DNA from: Candidatus Methanosuratincola sp.
GTDB taxonomy: Archaea > Thermoproteota > Methanomethylicia > Methanomethylicales > Methanomethylicaceae
Direction: 5' to 3'
DNA: 64,000 bases
Assembly: GCA_037478935.1 (NCBI GenBank)
Contig: JBBFLR010000005.1
Span: 43,706-107,705 of the forward strand
In this document: in pieces, positions 7,969-16,941 of the stretch
How positions within the stretch are numbered: the stretch's first letter is position 1
Layout: every line of letters starts with the position of its first letter
Position numbers and translations under genes: made by a program
Notes under the pieces: model-generated
Told to the model about the DNA's origin: nothing
The model's database searches: none
The model's input: the letters and a program-made list of their open reading frames with translations, nothing else

Positions 7969-9258
7969 TCAGTCTGCTTTCTTGGCCTTGAAACTTATCC
8001 TTGCAGTCATTATCCTCTCCGAGCTGAAGATCTTCGCTGCTATGTAAAGCATAGCCAGCGTAAAGAACGCCATGTAGACCAGCCCTATTAGGCTCATCCC
8101 GTAGTTCCCGGTTATGAGCGCTTGAGATGCAAGTGCAGGGTAGGTGAATGGGATCAGGTAGAGCAATATCTGCATTGCCTGGGGGAGGGCGCTGAGGTCG
8201 CCCATCATCATGAATATGGCCGGAAGGAAGACCGGGACGATCACAATGCCGATTATGGACTGGGCACCCCTGACGTCCTGCGCCAACGTCCCTAGTGTAA
8301 GTGCAATTGCCAGAGCCGAAATTAGGGCTCCGAATATGGAAAGGCCGAGGATCAGGTATCCCTCTGGACTTGGTATCAGCTTCAGGCCCGCCTCTCCAAG
8401 ATCCCCTGTCGCCGCCCCCGTGCTACCAAGAACAGCGCCTATGTAATAGGTGAAGGCAAACACGTTGGCCACCGTTGCCATCAGAGCCACGGTGACGGAT
8501 CCTGCGAGCTTTCCGAAGAGTATGCTCATCCTGCTCACGGGCACGGTCAGCAGCGTCTCGAGCGTCTTTGCCTCCTTCTCGATCGCTATCGATGTCGCTG
8601 CGATCTGCATCGCGAGTATGAGCACAAGCATAATTACGATCGGTCCCATGAGCGTCTGCATCTGGACGGTAGTCTGGAGGACGGCAGGGCTGAGCCGGAA
8701 CGCCTCGCCTTTTACTATCGACCTGTAGTCCTGCCTGATCGGGTTCAGCAGGGAATTCGGGTCCTTCCCTGGGACTTCCTCCGAGACGATCTGCCTGACC
8801 AGCTCGGTGTCGAAGCTGTTTAAAATCTGATCAACACGGCCTGACTTTATGAACTCTACCATCGAGAAGTCCTTAAAATTGATGTACATGACCACTCCTG
8901 ACCAGTTGCCGCCGGTGATATTGCTGGAGAAGCCTTCCGGGATGTGGAGCAAGACGTCGCCGCCTGAAAGGAGCCCTAGGCTCGATTCAGGGGGTCCGGC
9001 AAGCTGCCTGATCTCCACGTAGTTTGCGTTGAAGTACTCAAGTAGCCTTTGGGAGAGGGGGCCGCCGTCGTCGTCGACCACATAGATCGAGAGGTTCCCG
9101 TACGCCTTTTCGATCGTGGAGCCTGTGGAAACGCTTATCGCGGCACCCATCAGCGGCAGCAGCAGTGCGGGGAATATGATGATGCCTACCAAGATCTTGG
9201 GATCCCTTAGGAGATCTTTGATCTCCTTTATTACAAGGAGCCTGAGCCCGCTAGGCAA
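7969..9258 (-). CDS. ABC-2 type transporter permease (NatB-like)
   Basis: A 429-residue permease with one N-terminal TM helix (about residues 22-42), a large extracytoplasmic domain of about 160 residues, and five or more TM helices in the second half. This is the layout of the NatB/YhaP class of ABC-2 exporters. The N terminus has the typical amphipathic connector LLVIKEIKDLLRDPK. It overlaps the upstream ATPase gene by 8 nt, so the two form one exporter. By family it could export Na+, lipid or peptide. The sequence does not decide. Confidence 0.85.
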   Translation of the reverse strand: MPSGLRLLVIKEIKDLLRDPKILVGIIIFPALLLPLMGAAISVSTGSTIEKAYGNLSIYVVDDDGGPLSQRLLEYFNANYVEIRQLAGPPESSLGLLSGGDVLLHIPEGFSSNITGGNWSGVVMYINFKDFSMVEFIKSGRVDQILNSFDTELVRQIVSEEVPGKDPNSLLNPIRQDYRSIVKGEAFRLSPAVLQTTVQMQTLMGPIVIMLVLILAMQIAATSIAIEKEAKTLETLLTVPVSRMSILFGKLAGSVTVALMATVANVFAFTYYIGAVLGSTGAATGDLGEAGLKLIPSPEGYLILGLSIFGALISALAIALTLGTLAQDVRGAQSIIGIVIVPVFLPAIFMMMGDLSALPQAMQILLYLIPFTYPALASQALITGNYGMSLIGLVYMAFFTLAMLYIAAKIFSSERIMTARISFKAKKAD

Positions 9259-9982
9259 ACCCGACCACCCTCATGAAAGCCTCCTCAAGCGTTTCTGCTC
9301 CGTACTTTGAGATCAGCTGATCGGGGTGGCCGATTTCGACCACCTTCCCCTCGTTTATGAACGCGACCCTGTCGCACATCTTCTCGACCTCCAGCATGTT
9401 GTGGCTGGAGAGCAGCACCGTGATCCTGTTCTTGTCCGCGTATTCCTTGATCAGCCGCCTCAGCTGGAACGCATGCGTCACATCCAGCCCGGAGGTCGGC
9501 TCGTCCAGTATTGCGAGCTTGGGCTTCACCATGAGCGCTCGCGCCAGCTGGAGCCTCCTCTTCATCCCCTTACTGTAAGCTGAGGATTTCTCCTTCAGCC
9601 TCTCGCCGAGTCCTGAAATTCTCATTCCTTCCTCCAGTGCTGACTTCACTTCGTCCTCGCTTCCGTAGTAGAAAGAAGCCATGAACTTGAGGTACTCGAG
9701 ACCGGTGAGGTTCTGGTACGCCCCTGCCTCCTCTGGGAGATAGCTGATCAGACGCCTGACCTCGGAAGCCTCCCTCACGACGTCCTTGCCGCATACCATC
9801 ACCTGCCCCGAGGTCGGCTTTATGATCGTGGCGATTATCCTGAGTGTTGTGGTCTTCCCAGCACCGTTGGGGCCGATAAGGCCGAAGATCTCACCCTCCT
9901 CGACCTCCAAGGATATGCCGTTCACGGCCCTCCTCTTAGAGAAATCCTTCACGAGATCCTTGACGAGGATTATTTTCGGCAT
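9251..9982 (-). CDS. ABC transporter ATP-binding protein (NatA-like)
   Basis: A 243-residue ABC ATPase with Walker A GPNGAGKTT (about residues 37-45), Q-loop region YLPEEAG, a signature of the divergent form YSKGMKRRL, Walker B LAILDEPTSGLD and H-loop SSHNM. These are hallmarks of the DrrA/NatA family that pairs with ABC-2 permeases. It is the first gene of a two-gene operon with the permease at 7969. Confidence 0.92.
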   Translation of the reverse strand: MPKIILVKDLVKDFSKRRAVNGISLEVEEGEIFGLIGPNGAGKTTTLRIIATIIKPTSGQVMVCGKDVVREASEVRRLISYLPEEAGAYQNLTGLEYLKFMASFYYGSEDEVKSALEEGMRISGLGERLKEKSSAYSKGMKRRLQLARALMVKPKLAILDEPTSGLDVTHAFQLRRLIKEYADKNRITVLLSSHNMLEVEKMCDRVAFINEGKVVEIGHPDQLISKYGAETLEEAFMRVVGFA

Positions 9983-10037
9983 ATGCGGGATTATTGCTCG
10001 AGGATGCTATATCGTTATCGGGTTCGGATCCGGAAAG

Positions 10038-11360
10038 TCATATTTCGTGATCGCTGTCTGCACCGCCCCTCATGCAAGCTCGCTTCAGCTCTTTTTTAAT
10101 TACAATTGAGAGCAGGTAGATCAGGAAGGTAAAGGCGAAGGCAGGCATCGTTGCGCCGACCTCCGTGAAATTGGACTGGACCCAGAAATAGAAAGCTATT
10201 CCTACTACACAGGAGGCTATTGCCGGGACACTCAACCCATGCCAGTACCAATACCGTCCTTTTGGCTCATAAAGTTCATGCGTGTCGTACTTTCTCCTGG
10301 ATACCACGAAGTAATCCGCGATTACCACCGCGAACATTGGGATGAAGACCGCGCCAATGATGTATAGGAACGAGACAAAAGCGTCCATCCAAGGTATAAA
10401 GGCGATCGCCGTTCCCGCAATGCCGGTGATTAGGCTCCCCTGCCACTCCTTGACCTTCGGGAAGATGTTGACCAGGGACATGTTCGCGGAATAGATGTCC
10501 AGAAAAGTGGTCGTTATGGTGCCTAGCCAGATTGCCAAGAGAGCGAGTACTCCGAAGGTGACCCCACCGATCTGCGTCACATAAACGGTAGGATCTGTCA
10601 ACCCAAATGCCAATGCACATGCGAGCCCGGTCACGAAGAACCACGCGTTGACCGACCCTTGCCCTAAAAATGCACCGGCAAATGACCCCTTGACCGTCTT
10701 CCCGAATCGCATGTAGTCTGCAGCAAGCGGAGCCCAGGAGAGTGGTATTATGAGTGCCAGGTCAAAGGCTATGCTCGGCGGCATTCCCCCCGCCGGGATC
10801 GAAGCAAGCGCGCCAAACCCCTTTTCGCCGAAGACAGCCACGTTCATAATCATCGCTATGACGACGAGTAGTGTAACGGACACCCTGGTGAACCACTTCC
10901 AGCCTTCTGCCCTTAAGAGCGCCAGTAACGTACATGCTGCACCGCCTATCATTATCCAGTACGAGAATCCAGTCGCCCCGAAGAGCATCTGACCAATCAG
11001 GTCAGCCGCTGACGCATTTATGTAGATCATCCAGGCAGTCCAGCCTATCAGGGTGAGGTAATTGAGGGCGCTCATTATATACGAGCCCCGGATCCCGAAG
11101 CTTCCCCTGACAGAGACCATTGAAGGGATCCCTTTCTCCGCACCGATGACTCCTGCTGCCGCGAAGATCGCGCTGCCCACTGCAGATCCTGCAATGATCA
11201 TCAGGAGCCCTGGCGCCCAACCCACCGGGGCAAGATAGCTCCCGCTGTACCAGACATTGACCACTATAGCAGACCCTGCCCAAATAAGGGTCATGTCTAT
11301 GAACGAGAGAACTCTGTGCTTTGGCTCAACGGGGTAGATGGCGGATTCGTCGTAGCTCAT
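10038..11360 (-). CDS. NCS1-family nucleobase/cation symporter (cytosine permease type)
   Basis: A 440-residue protein with about 12 TM helices. The N terminus shows the NCS1/CodB pattern VEPKHRVLSFIDMTLIWAGS, followed by glycine-rich helices (SAVGSAIFAAAGVIGAEKG). Members import cytosine, purines, hydantoin or thiamine precursors with H+ or Na+. A TATA-like TTTATATC on the minus strand at 11391-11398 is about 33 nt upstream of the ATG, so the leader is very short. Confidence 0.82.
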   Translation of the reverse strand: MSYDESAIYPVEPKHRVLSFIDMTLIWAGSAIVVNVWYSGSYLAPVGWAPGLLMIIAGSAVGSAIFAAAGVIGAEKGIPSMVSVRGSFGIRGSYIMSALNYLTLIGWTAWMIYINASAADLIGQMLFGATGFSYWIMIGGAACTLLALLRAEGWKWFTRVSVTLLVVIAMIMNVAVFGEKGFGALASIPAGGMPPSIAFDLALIIPLSWAPLAADYMRFGKTVKGSFAGAFLGQGSVNAWFFVTGLACALAFGLTDPTVYVTQIGGVTFGVLALLAIWLGTITTTFLDIYSANMSLVNIFPKVKEWQGSLITGIAGTAIAFIPWMDAFVSFLYIIGAVFIPMFAVVIADYFVVSRRKYDTHELYEPKGRYWYWHGLSVPAIASCVVGIAFYFWVQSNFTEVGATMPAFAFTFLIYLLSIVIKKELKRACMRGGADSDHEI

Positions 11361-11613
11361 TCGGTCTCGACCGAGACCTTGATAGGAAGGGATATAAATC
11401 TTGCTAAAATTGAGTTATAATTTTTATTACCTGTGCCATGGCAATGAAGAAATGCCATGATGAGCTAATGGTGTGTATCAGAATGACGGTGCATCTCATA
11501 AGGATGAAAAACTGCAGACTTATATAATTTAATTTAAAATAGATTAATAGATAAAAATATAAGTCTCTACTTCCAATATTTAACTGGAATAAGTATTTAT
11601 AGGTGGAATAATT
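11361..11613. other. AT-rich intergenic segment
   Basis: No gene seen. It holds the promoter of the NCS1 permease (minus strand) and, from about 11500 on, very AT-rich DNA leading into the cassette. An inverted repeat TTCCA (11572-11576) / TGGAA (11585-11589) and a TATA-like TATTTATA at 11594-11601 precede the Cys-rich protein gene. Confidence 0.5.
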
Positions 11614-12267
11614 ATTAAAAAAATAATTTATATTTATTTTGTTCTTATGATTATTTTAACAGGGATTTTTGTAAATTTAGTGATCACTTCGCCTGTTTCA
11701 AGTGAGTTGATGGATCCCGAAAACCAAAGAAGTGCCGTGAGAGTGAATGATTTTGTTAGTCAGTCGAGCAATAGATTGAGTGGTGAAGCTCTAAGCCAGG
11801 CAGTGGATAAAGTGCTGTCCGATCCAGAAGTCCTTATTTTGATAGATTATTTAATTCAACAAAACTTCACACTTCAATCTGATAACCCCTCTGGTTTGAG
11901 AACTAATGAAGGTTTTAAAATCAGAATGCGATTCAAAACCAATGATGGCACCAATACATGCCGTGATGGAGCCTTCATAATTTATTCTGAAACATCAGGT
12001 GAGAAACAAGCTATTGCTATATGGTCAAAAGATGGTCAAGGGTACATGCGTGGATCAAACAATTTAACCATCTCAAGCGGTTGTTATGCGTGTTTGTGCA
12101 ATTATGAAATTTGGTGTTGTGAATCATGCGGCTCATTCTGGTTACCTCCTTGTGGTGCATTTCCATGTAATTGTTATGTAATGGATTGTGCGAATCCATT
12201 CTTCTTAATTTGTTGGTATGGATGTATGGATGGGCAATGTGCTGCCTGTCAGGGGTGTCCATGTTGA
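11614..12267 (+). CDS. Secreted cysteine-rich protein, halocin C8-like candidate archaeocin precursor
   Basis: The frame encodes a signal-peptide-like start, a ~140-residue middle region without known motif, and a C-terminal module with 16 Cys in 61 residues (counting from the ATG at 11647: Cys146 to Cys206, including CYACLC, CCESC, CNC and CQGCPC). This order (leader, helper/immunity-like region, Cys-rich C-terminal peptide) is that of halocin C8-type precursors. No alignment was possible here. From the ATG at 11647 the signal peptide lacks a basic n-region. Extending to the AUU at 11614, 7 nt after a GGTGG site, adds Lys-Lys before the hydrophobic core, so I favour that start. Base composition is far more AT-rich than the flanking genes. 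It overlaps the next gene by 7 nt. Confidence 0.6.
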   Translation: MKKIIYIYFVLMIILTGIFVNLVITSPVSSELMDPENQRSAVRVNDFVSQSSNRLSGEALSQAVDKVLSDPEVLILIDYLIQQNFTLQSDNPSGLRTNEGFKIRMRFKTNDGTNTCRDGAFIIYSETSGEKQAIAIWSKDGQGYMRGSNNLTISSGCYACLCNYEIWCCESCGSFWLPPCGAFPCNCYVMDCANPFFLICWYGCMDGQCAACQGCPC

Positions 12268-13043
12268 AAAACATCGAGAGAAATTATTGGGGAAGATTGG
12301 GCGGCTTCTTTAACATTAAAAAATACTTACTAATTACGATAGTTATTGGTTTAACATTTATCGCTTTAAACCAATATTCTATTTTATTTGTTTTGCTAGA
12401 TATAGAACTAAGTTATTTGTCGCTTTGGATGTTTTTCTATGCATTCATTGTTGGCATTGCCTTGGTGATCGTGGGCTTAACTTTGTACAGTATGAAATAC
12501 ATGGTTAATATTCAATATTTCAAGTCTTTATTATTAATTAGCCTTATTATGTTGACAATTAGCGTTTTCGGGAATGTTTTGATAAACCTATCAAGAGTGC
12601 TTAAAATTGCCTATTTGCACTTGCCAGATTCACTTCTTATATCAATTTTAGCAAGAAGTTGGTGGCTTCCAGAAATTATTTGGTTGGTGGGGTTTGCTGG
12701 ATGGCTCATTCTGTTTTCCGCCAACAGAATTAGGCCAATGGGCTTCAGCGATTCAAATTTGCTACGCGTGGCATTTAATGCCTTGGGCATTGGAGCAGCC
12801 ATCGTCTTGATATTCTCGATGTTCAGGATTGTATTGCCTTATCTTTCGCCTGAAATGATAGTCTTCCTTTATTCTCCCCTACAATACCTATATGCGCTGA
12901 TTTACCCTCTCGGCGAGGTTTTGCTCTTCTTTGGATGGGCTGTATTGAGTACAGCATTCTTTCAAAAACCAAAATTCATCATACTGATGATTTACTTGAT
13001 TTTTATAACCGTCAGTGCGATTGTACTACTGATGCCCATTTAA
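12261..13043 (+). CDS. Polytopic membrane protein coupled to the Cys-rich protein
   Basis: A 260-residue protein with about seven TM helices starting near residue 22. No motif of a known transporter or protease is visible. The ATG lies inside the end of the upstream gene (ATGTTGA), so translation is coupled. By position it may serve immunity, export or processing of the Cys-rich product. This is inference. It shares the AT-rich composition of the cassette. Counting from ATG 12261 the N terminus is MLKNIERNYWGRLGG, amphipathic and basic. Confidence 0.65.
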   Translation: MLKNIERNYWGRLGGFFNIKKYLLITIVIGLTFIALNQYSILFVLLDIELSYLSLWMFFYAFIVGIALVIVGLTLYSMKYMVNIQYFKSLLLISLIMLTISVFGNVLINLSRVLKIAYLHLPDSLLISILARSWWLPEIIWLVGFAGWLILFSANRIRPMGFSDSNLLRVAFNALGIGAAIVLIFSMFRIVLPYLSPEMIVFLYSPLQYLYALIYPLGEVLLFFGWAVLSTAFFQKPKFIILMIYLIFITVSAIVLLMPI

Positions 13044-13121
13044 GAGCACAATTAAGGAAAAAAGACAGGCGACCTATCGTTTCGCCTTCAATAAATCACT
13101 AAATAAAGAACAGGATGGTTC

Positions 13122-13979
13122 TTACTGCAGCATGATCCTCTTCCCAGCACACCCCAGCTCCACTGATTCGCCGAGCTTCACACGCATGTGGCAGACTGCC
13201 TCGAGACCTGTGCAGTGGCACGGCACCACCTTCTTCACCCCAATCTCCTTGAGTGCCGCTGCTGTCATCCCGATCTTCTCCTCTCCTGCGTCGTTGAGGT
13301 GGAAGCCGCCTATTACTGCGAAGACCTCCTTGATCCCCGTGATCTCTTTCGCGTGGTTCACAGTGTTGATCACCCCGGAGTGGGCGCAGCCCGTCACGAC
13401 CACCAGCCCCTTTCCTTCTACCGCGGCAACAATACCAATGTCGTCCCTGAAGCTGTCCTTCTCGATCCCGTCCCCCCTGCCTATGAAGAACTCGGTCTCT
13501 GGGCGCTCGAACGACTCCCTGCCTATCTCCCCGGTCGTGATGAGCCAGTCCTTGACCTGCTGCGGGGATCCCGAGGCTATTACCGAAACCCCTGCCGCCT
13601 CCAAGATCTTTGGGTCGAAGGGCATCCCTATCCTGACCAGGTTCCCCCTAACCCTCTTGAACCTTGGGAGGAATGCGTCGCTGTGCGTGATGACTCTCGA
13701 GGGCGCACAGCCAGACTCGATCAGCCTTGGCAGCCCCCCGGAGTGGTCGTAGTGTCCGTGGCTCAGAACCACATCCTCAACCCTCCCAAGCTTCAAAGCC
13801 TTCATGTTGTTGATCAGCGGCACCCCTGTTTGCCCTGTGTCGAAGAGTACCCCTTCGCCACCGTGCCGGATCAGCGCGGAGAACCCGTGCTCCCCCAGCA
13901 TTCCCCTTGCGGCGGGCGAGACCGCGTTGTCGCAGAGTATCGTGATCTCCAGCCCGTCGATCACCCTCAAGCTAGCCAA
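13122..13979 (-). CDS. Metallo-beta-lactamase fold hydrolase (COG1237, dihydropterin-RFA-P synthase-like)
   Basis: A 285-residue MBL-fold protein with the metal-binding motif SHGHYDHSGG (about residues 74-83), the GCAHSGVINTV motif, and a late His in GGFHL and PCHCTG. This pattern belongs to the COG1237 family, which includes MJ0301, the enzyme joining dihydropterin with RFA-P in tetrahydromethanopterin biosynthesis. Whether this copy does that reaction cannot be decided from the motifs. The TTG start at 13979 is tentative. Confidence 0.8.
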   Translation of the reverse strand: MASLRVIDGLEITILCDNAVSPAARGMLGEHGFSALIRHGGEGVLFDTGQTGVPLINNMKALKLGRVEDVVLSHGHYDHSGGLPRLIESGCAPSRVITHSDAFLPRFKRVRGNLVRIGMPFDPKILEAAGVSVIASGSPQQVKDWLITTGEIGRESFERPETEFFIGRGDGIEKDSFRDDIGIVAAVEGKGLVVVTGCAHSGVINTVNHAKEITGIKEVFAVIGGFHLNDAGEEKIGMTAAALKEIGVKKVVPCHCTGLEAVCHMRVKLGESVELGCAGKRIMLQ

Positions 13980-14105
13980 CTATTCATTCCACTCCTGCAA
14001 ATAACTCCCCGCAGCCCTTCAAAAAGGTGGTGCAGATCTGGGTAAAAAGACCTAAAAGCCTAATATTAAACAATTTAACCGTATCTGCTAAAAAAGTGGT
14101 TAGTC

Positions 14106-14717
14106 ATGGATTTAGGTGTCTTTGTTGCGGGAATCGCGCTAGGGCTGTCGTTGGCGGCTCCGCCTGGGCCGATCAACGCGCTGATGGCAGCGCAGGCTAT
14201 TTCGTCGTCCCGCCTGAACGGCTTCCTTATCGGGCTAGGGGCGATGACCTCAGACGCGACGTTCCTGATGATCACCTACACGCTGAGCGGGCTGCTGATC
14301 CTAAATGAAACCACCCGCGGCGCCCTCTCGATGGTAAGCTTCTGCCTTATGCTCTTCCTCGCGTACCTCACTTGGAGGGCTTCCAGGCGGATAGACCTCA
14401 CTCCTAAGAAGAGCGTGCACATACCTTATCTGACCGGGCTGACCGTGGGGCTGACCAACCCATTCCAGCTCTCCTGGTGGATGAGTGCAGGGCTCTCGCT
14501 CATTTCTAGCATCGGGCTGATAATAATAATCGGCTTCTTCACCGGCATACTGATATGGATCACGAGTTTCCCATCCGTACTGAACTGGGCAGGGAAAGGA
14601 CGCCCGTGGGTCTACAGAGCCGTCATATACTTCTCGATTGGGCTGCTCCTCGCTTTCGCAGCCTGGTTCCTCTACAACGGGGCGGTGCTGTTCGGAATTG
14701 TTCCCATTAGACTCTGA
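14106..14717 (+). CDS. LysE/RhtB-family exporter
   Basis: A 203-residue protein with six predicted TM helices. The N-terminal signature of the amino-acid exporter superfamily is present as GLSLAAPPGPINALMA, close to the consensus PGP in TM1. Substrates are usually amino acids or small cations. ATG start, convergent with tldD. Confidence 0.82.
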   Translation: MDLGVFVAGIALGLSLAAPPGPINALMAAQAISSSRLNGFLIGLGAMTSDATFLMITYTLSGLLILNETTRGALSMVSFCLMLFLAYLTWRASRRIDLTPKKSVHIPYLTGLTVGLTNPFQLSWWMSAGLSLISSIGLIIIIGFFTGILIWITSFPSVLNWAGKGRPWVYRAVIYFSIGLLLAFAAWFLYNGAVLFGIVPIRL

Positions 14718-14745
14718 TCCATCCTATCTTCGGTGTAAGTGGGGA

Positions 14746-16161
14746 TTATCTGCCCCTGAGATGGATCCCGCGCAGGCGCATCGACGGCCCTCCAGTCCAG
14801 ACGGGAACCCCCTGCTCGGGCTGTCCCTTGCCGCACGTGGCTGCCCTGAATATCAAGTCCCTTCCGACCGCGTCGATGCTCGAGAATATCACCTCAGTCG
14901 TCGCCTCTATCACGGGCGCCCTGACCGGATCTCTGACCTCGCCTCCTTCGATCATGTATGCCTCCAAGCCCACGTACCTGTTGTTCCACCTGATGTCGTC
15001 GATGTTCCACTCCTGAAAGCTCTTGATGTACACGCCCCTTTCCACTCCCTCGATCATCTCCTCCAGCGTGTGGTCGCCCGGCTCCATGAACGTGTTCGAC
15101 ATCCTCACGATCGGCTCCCTTGCGTAGGACGATGCCCGCATTGCGGCGTTGCTCGACATCCCGAAGTCGTGGGCTGTCTCCCTGCTGTGCAGGAACTCAT
15201 TCACTCTTCCTTCCCTGATCAGCGCTTTTCTCCTGGCGGGGACCCCCTCGTCGTCGTAGAGGTAGAAGCCGTATGACGTAGGGAGTGTCGGGTCGTCCGA
15301 GATGTTCACCACATCGCTCCCGATCTTCCTGCCGAGCATTCTTGGCTTCAAATATGACTCGCCCGCCTGGGCGGCTTCCCTGCCCATGATCCTGTCAGCC
15401 TCCTGGGGGTGTCCGCAAGCTTCGTGGGATATTATGCCCGTGACCTCCCCTCCGACCACGATGTCGTACTTCCCTGGGGCAAGCGCTTTCCCCTCCTTCA
15501 GCATCCTCGCCATGGCTTCTGCCTCCTCCCTCGCGACCCTCTCAGGGGCTATGGCGCCTGCCCTCTCCCAACCTCCGGATTCGCCGAGCTGGACTATCCT
15601 TTGGAGTGACCCCTTGCCGCCCTCGTAGGCAGTGATTATGAAGTAACCTGCGACCCTCGGCACCAGCGACCTCAGCTCGGTGCCCTCGGAGTTGACGTAC
15701 TCCTTCTCCTCAACGCTCCCCCCGAAGACAAGGAGCCTGTTGGGGAATTCCACCCCTTTGACCCCCACAATCGAGGCGTCGACCGCCTTGAGGAGATCGA
15801 TGACCTCGCCCGGATCCACGGACGTCGGGAGAACCCTGTGATCTGCCTTCCATCCAGCCCTCGCCGGCTTCTCGCTCGAAAGGACTACCTTCTTGCAGGA
15901 TCCGGCCATCGCCTTCGCGGATCTCACCGCCCTCGATCCCGCCTCGATCATCCCCTCGCGGGTGAGTATGTTCGTCGAGGCAAAGCCTAGAGCCCCGTCG
16001 ACGATCGCCCTCACGGCGATCCCATGGGCCTCAACGTACTCGGGGGGCTCAGCCGCCCCGTTCTTGAGCACGACTTCCATCCCGGAGTTCCTCTGGGACC
16101 TGACCTCGGCGTACCCTGCCCCTTCCCTGATCAGGTAATCAAGCAGCCACTGGAGATCCAT
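14746..16161 (-). CDS. tldD: TldD-family metalloprotease
   Basis: Zinc peptidase of the TldD/PmbA family, which trims peptides such as microcin or methanobactin-like precursors together with TldE. The active-site motif is HEACGHPQEAD (HExxxH) about two-thirds of the way along. The family ending with the conserved Gly-Lys-Gly-Gln region (CGKGQPEQGVPVWTGGP) is present. The start at the ATG (MDLQWLLDY) fits the family better than an upstream GTG at 16173. No tldE partner lies nearby, although the two are often adjacent in archaea. Confidence 0.88.
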   Translation of the reverse strand: MDLQWLLDYLIREGAGYAEVRSQRNSGMEVVLKNGAAEPPEYVEAHGIAVRAIVDGALGFASTNILTREGMIEAGSRAVRSAKAMAGSCKKVVLSSEKPARAGWKADHRVLPTSVDPGEVIDLLKAVDASIVGVKGVEFPNRLLVFGGSVEEKEYVNSEGTELRSLVPRVAGYFIITAYEGGKGSLQRIVQLGESGGWERAGAIAPERVAREEAEAMARMLKEGKALAPGKYDIVVGGEVTGIISHEACGHPQEADRIMGREAAQAGESYLKPRMLGRKIGSDVVNISDDPTLPTSYGFYLYDDEGVPARRKALIREGRVNEFLHSRETAHDFGMSSNAAMRASSYAREPIVRMSNTFMEPGDHTLEEMIEGVERGVYIKSFQEWNIDDIRWNNRYVGLEAYMIEGGEVRDPVRAPVIEATTEVIFSSIDAVGRDLIFRAATCGKGQPEQGVPVWTGGPSMRLRGIHLRGR

Positions 16162-16221
16162 GGCAAACACCACTTCAGCGCGTAAGACAGCGACGCATCC
16201 GATCTCTTTCGGAACGCAATA

Positions 16222-16788
16222 TTAAGGGTTTGCACCGGTCTGCGGCTCCAGGGAGGCTATCATCTCCTCCGCGGCAGGGGATTCGGCGCCGTAGATCTCC
16301 GACATGTACCTGATCCCCGTCTCGTTCGCCTCAGCCCCGTCCCACGACGCGACCGCGTCCCTGACGACCGCGACCCTGTACCCCCTGAAGAAGGCGTCCG
16401 CGGCGGTGTGCCTCACGCAGATGTTGGTGTCGATCCCCGTGATCGCCACCCGGTCCACCCCCAGCTCCCTCAGGAGCAGGTCCAGGTCGGTCTGGAAGAA
16501 GCCGCTGTACCTCCTCTTCCTCACCACAAAATCGCCATATTGTGGCTTAAGCTCCTCAACGACTTCGGCACCCCAGGTCCCGGCTATCGCATGATCCCCC
16601 CAAAGCTCGAGCTCCCTGTCGACGCCCGGGAAGTGCGTGTCGCAGATGTACACCACCGGGAGCCCCTTCCTCCTGAAATGGTCTGCAAGCGCCCTTATCT
16701 TCGGGATTATGGCCGCAGCAGCTTCGCACCTCATCTTGCCCGAGACGAAGTCGTTCAGCATGTCTATAACAAGGAGGGCTGTTGCCAA
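16222..16788 (-). CDS. Isochorismatase-family cysteine hydrolase (nicotinamidase-like)
   Basis: A 188-residue protein with the family catalytic set: Asp in LLVIDMLNDF (residue 9), Lys in VRKRRYSGF, and nucleophile Cys in GIDTNICVRHTAADA, the cis-peptide region being VAITGIDTN. Nicotinamidase, ureidoacrylate hydrolase and related amidases share it. A His in YICDTHFPG may be a metal ligand as in nicotinamidases, which favours that activity weakly. TTG start. Confidence 0.85.
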   Translation of the reverse strand: MATALLVIDMLNDFVSGKMRCEAAAAIIPKIRALADHFRRKGLPVVYICDTHFPGVDRELELWGDHAIAGTWGAEVVEELKPQYGDFVVRKRRYSGFFQTDLDLLLRELGVDRVAITGIDTNICVRHTAADAFFRGYRVAVVRDAVASWDGAEANETGIRYMSEIYGAESPAAEEMIASLEPQTGANP

Positions 16789-16941
16789 CCCAGCCTCACC
16801 ACCAGATCCACACTCCTCAGATCGGGATATAGGCTTTCCCCCGAGGGCTGCATGATCGAGCTTTGTGCGCGCTGGTCGATCTTGGTCGCGGAGGAGTTAC
16901 GGTTATAGCCCCACGCTGCGATCTAGGGTTGGTGGACGCGG

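Noticed and set aside
11454..11520. C/D-box-like ATGATGA motif near 11457
   Set aside because: No D box (CTGA) at the needed distance and no D'/C' pair.
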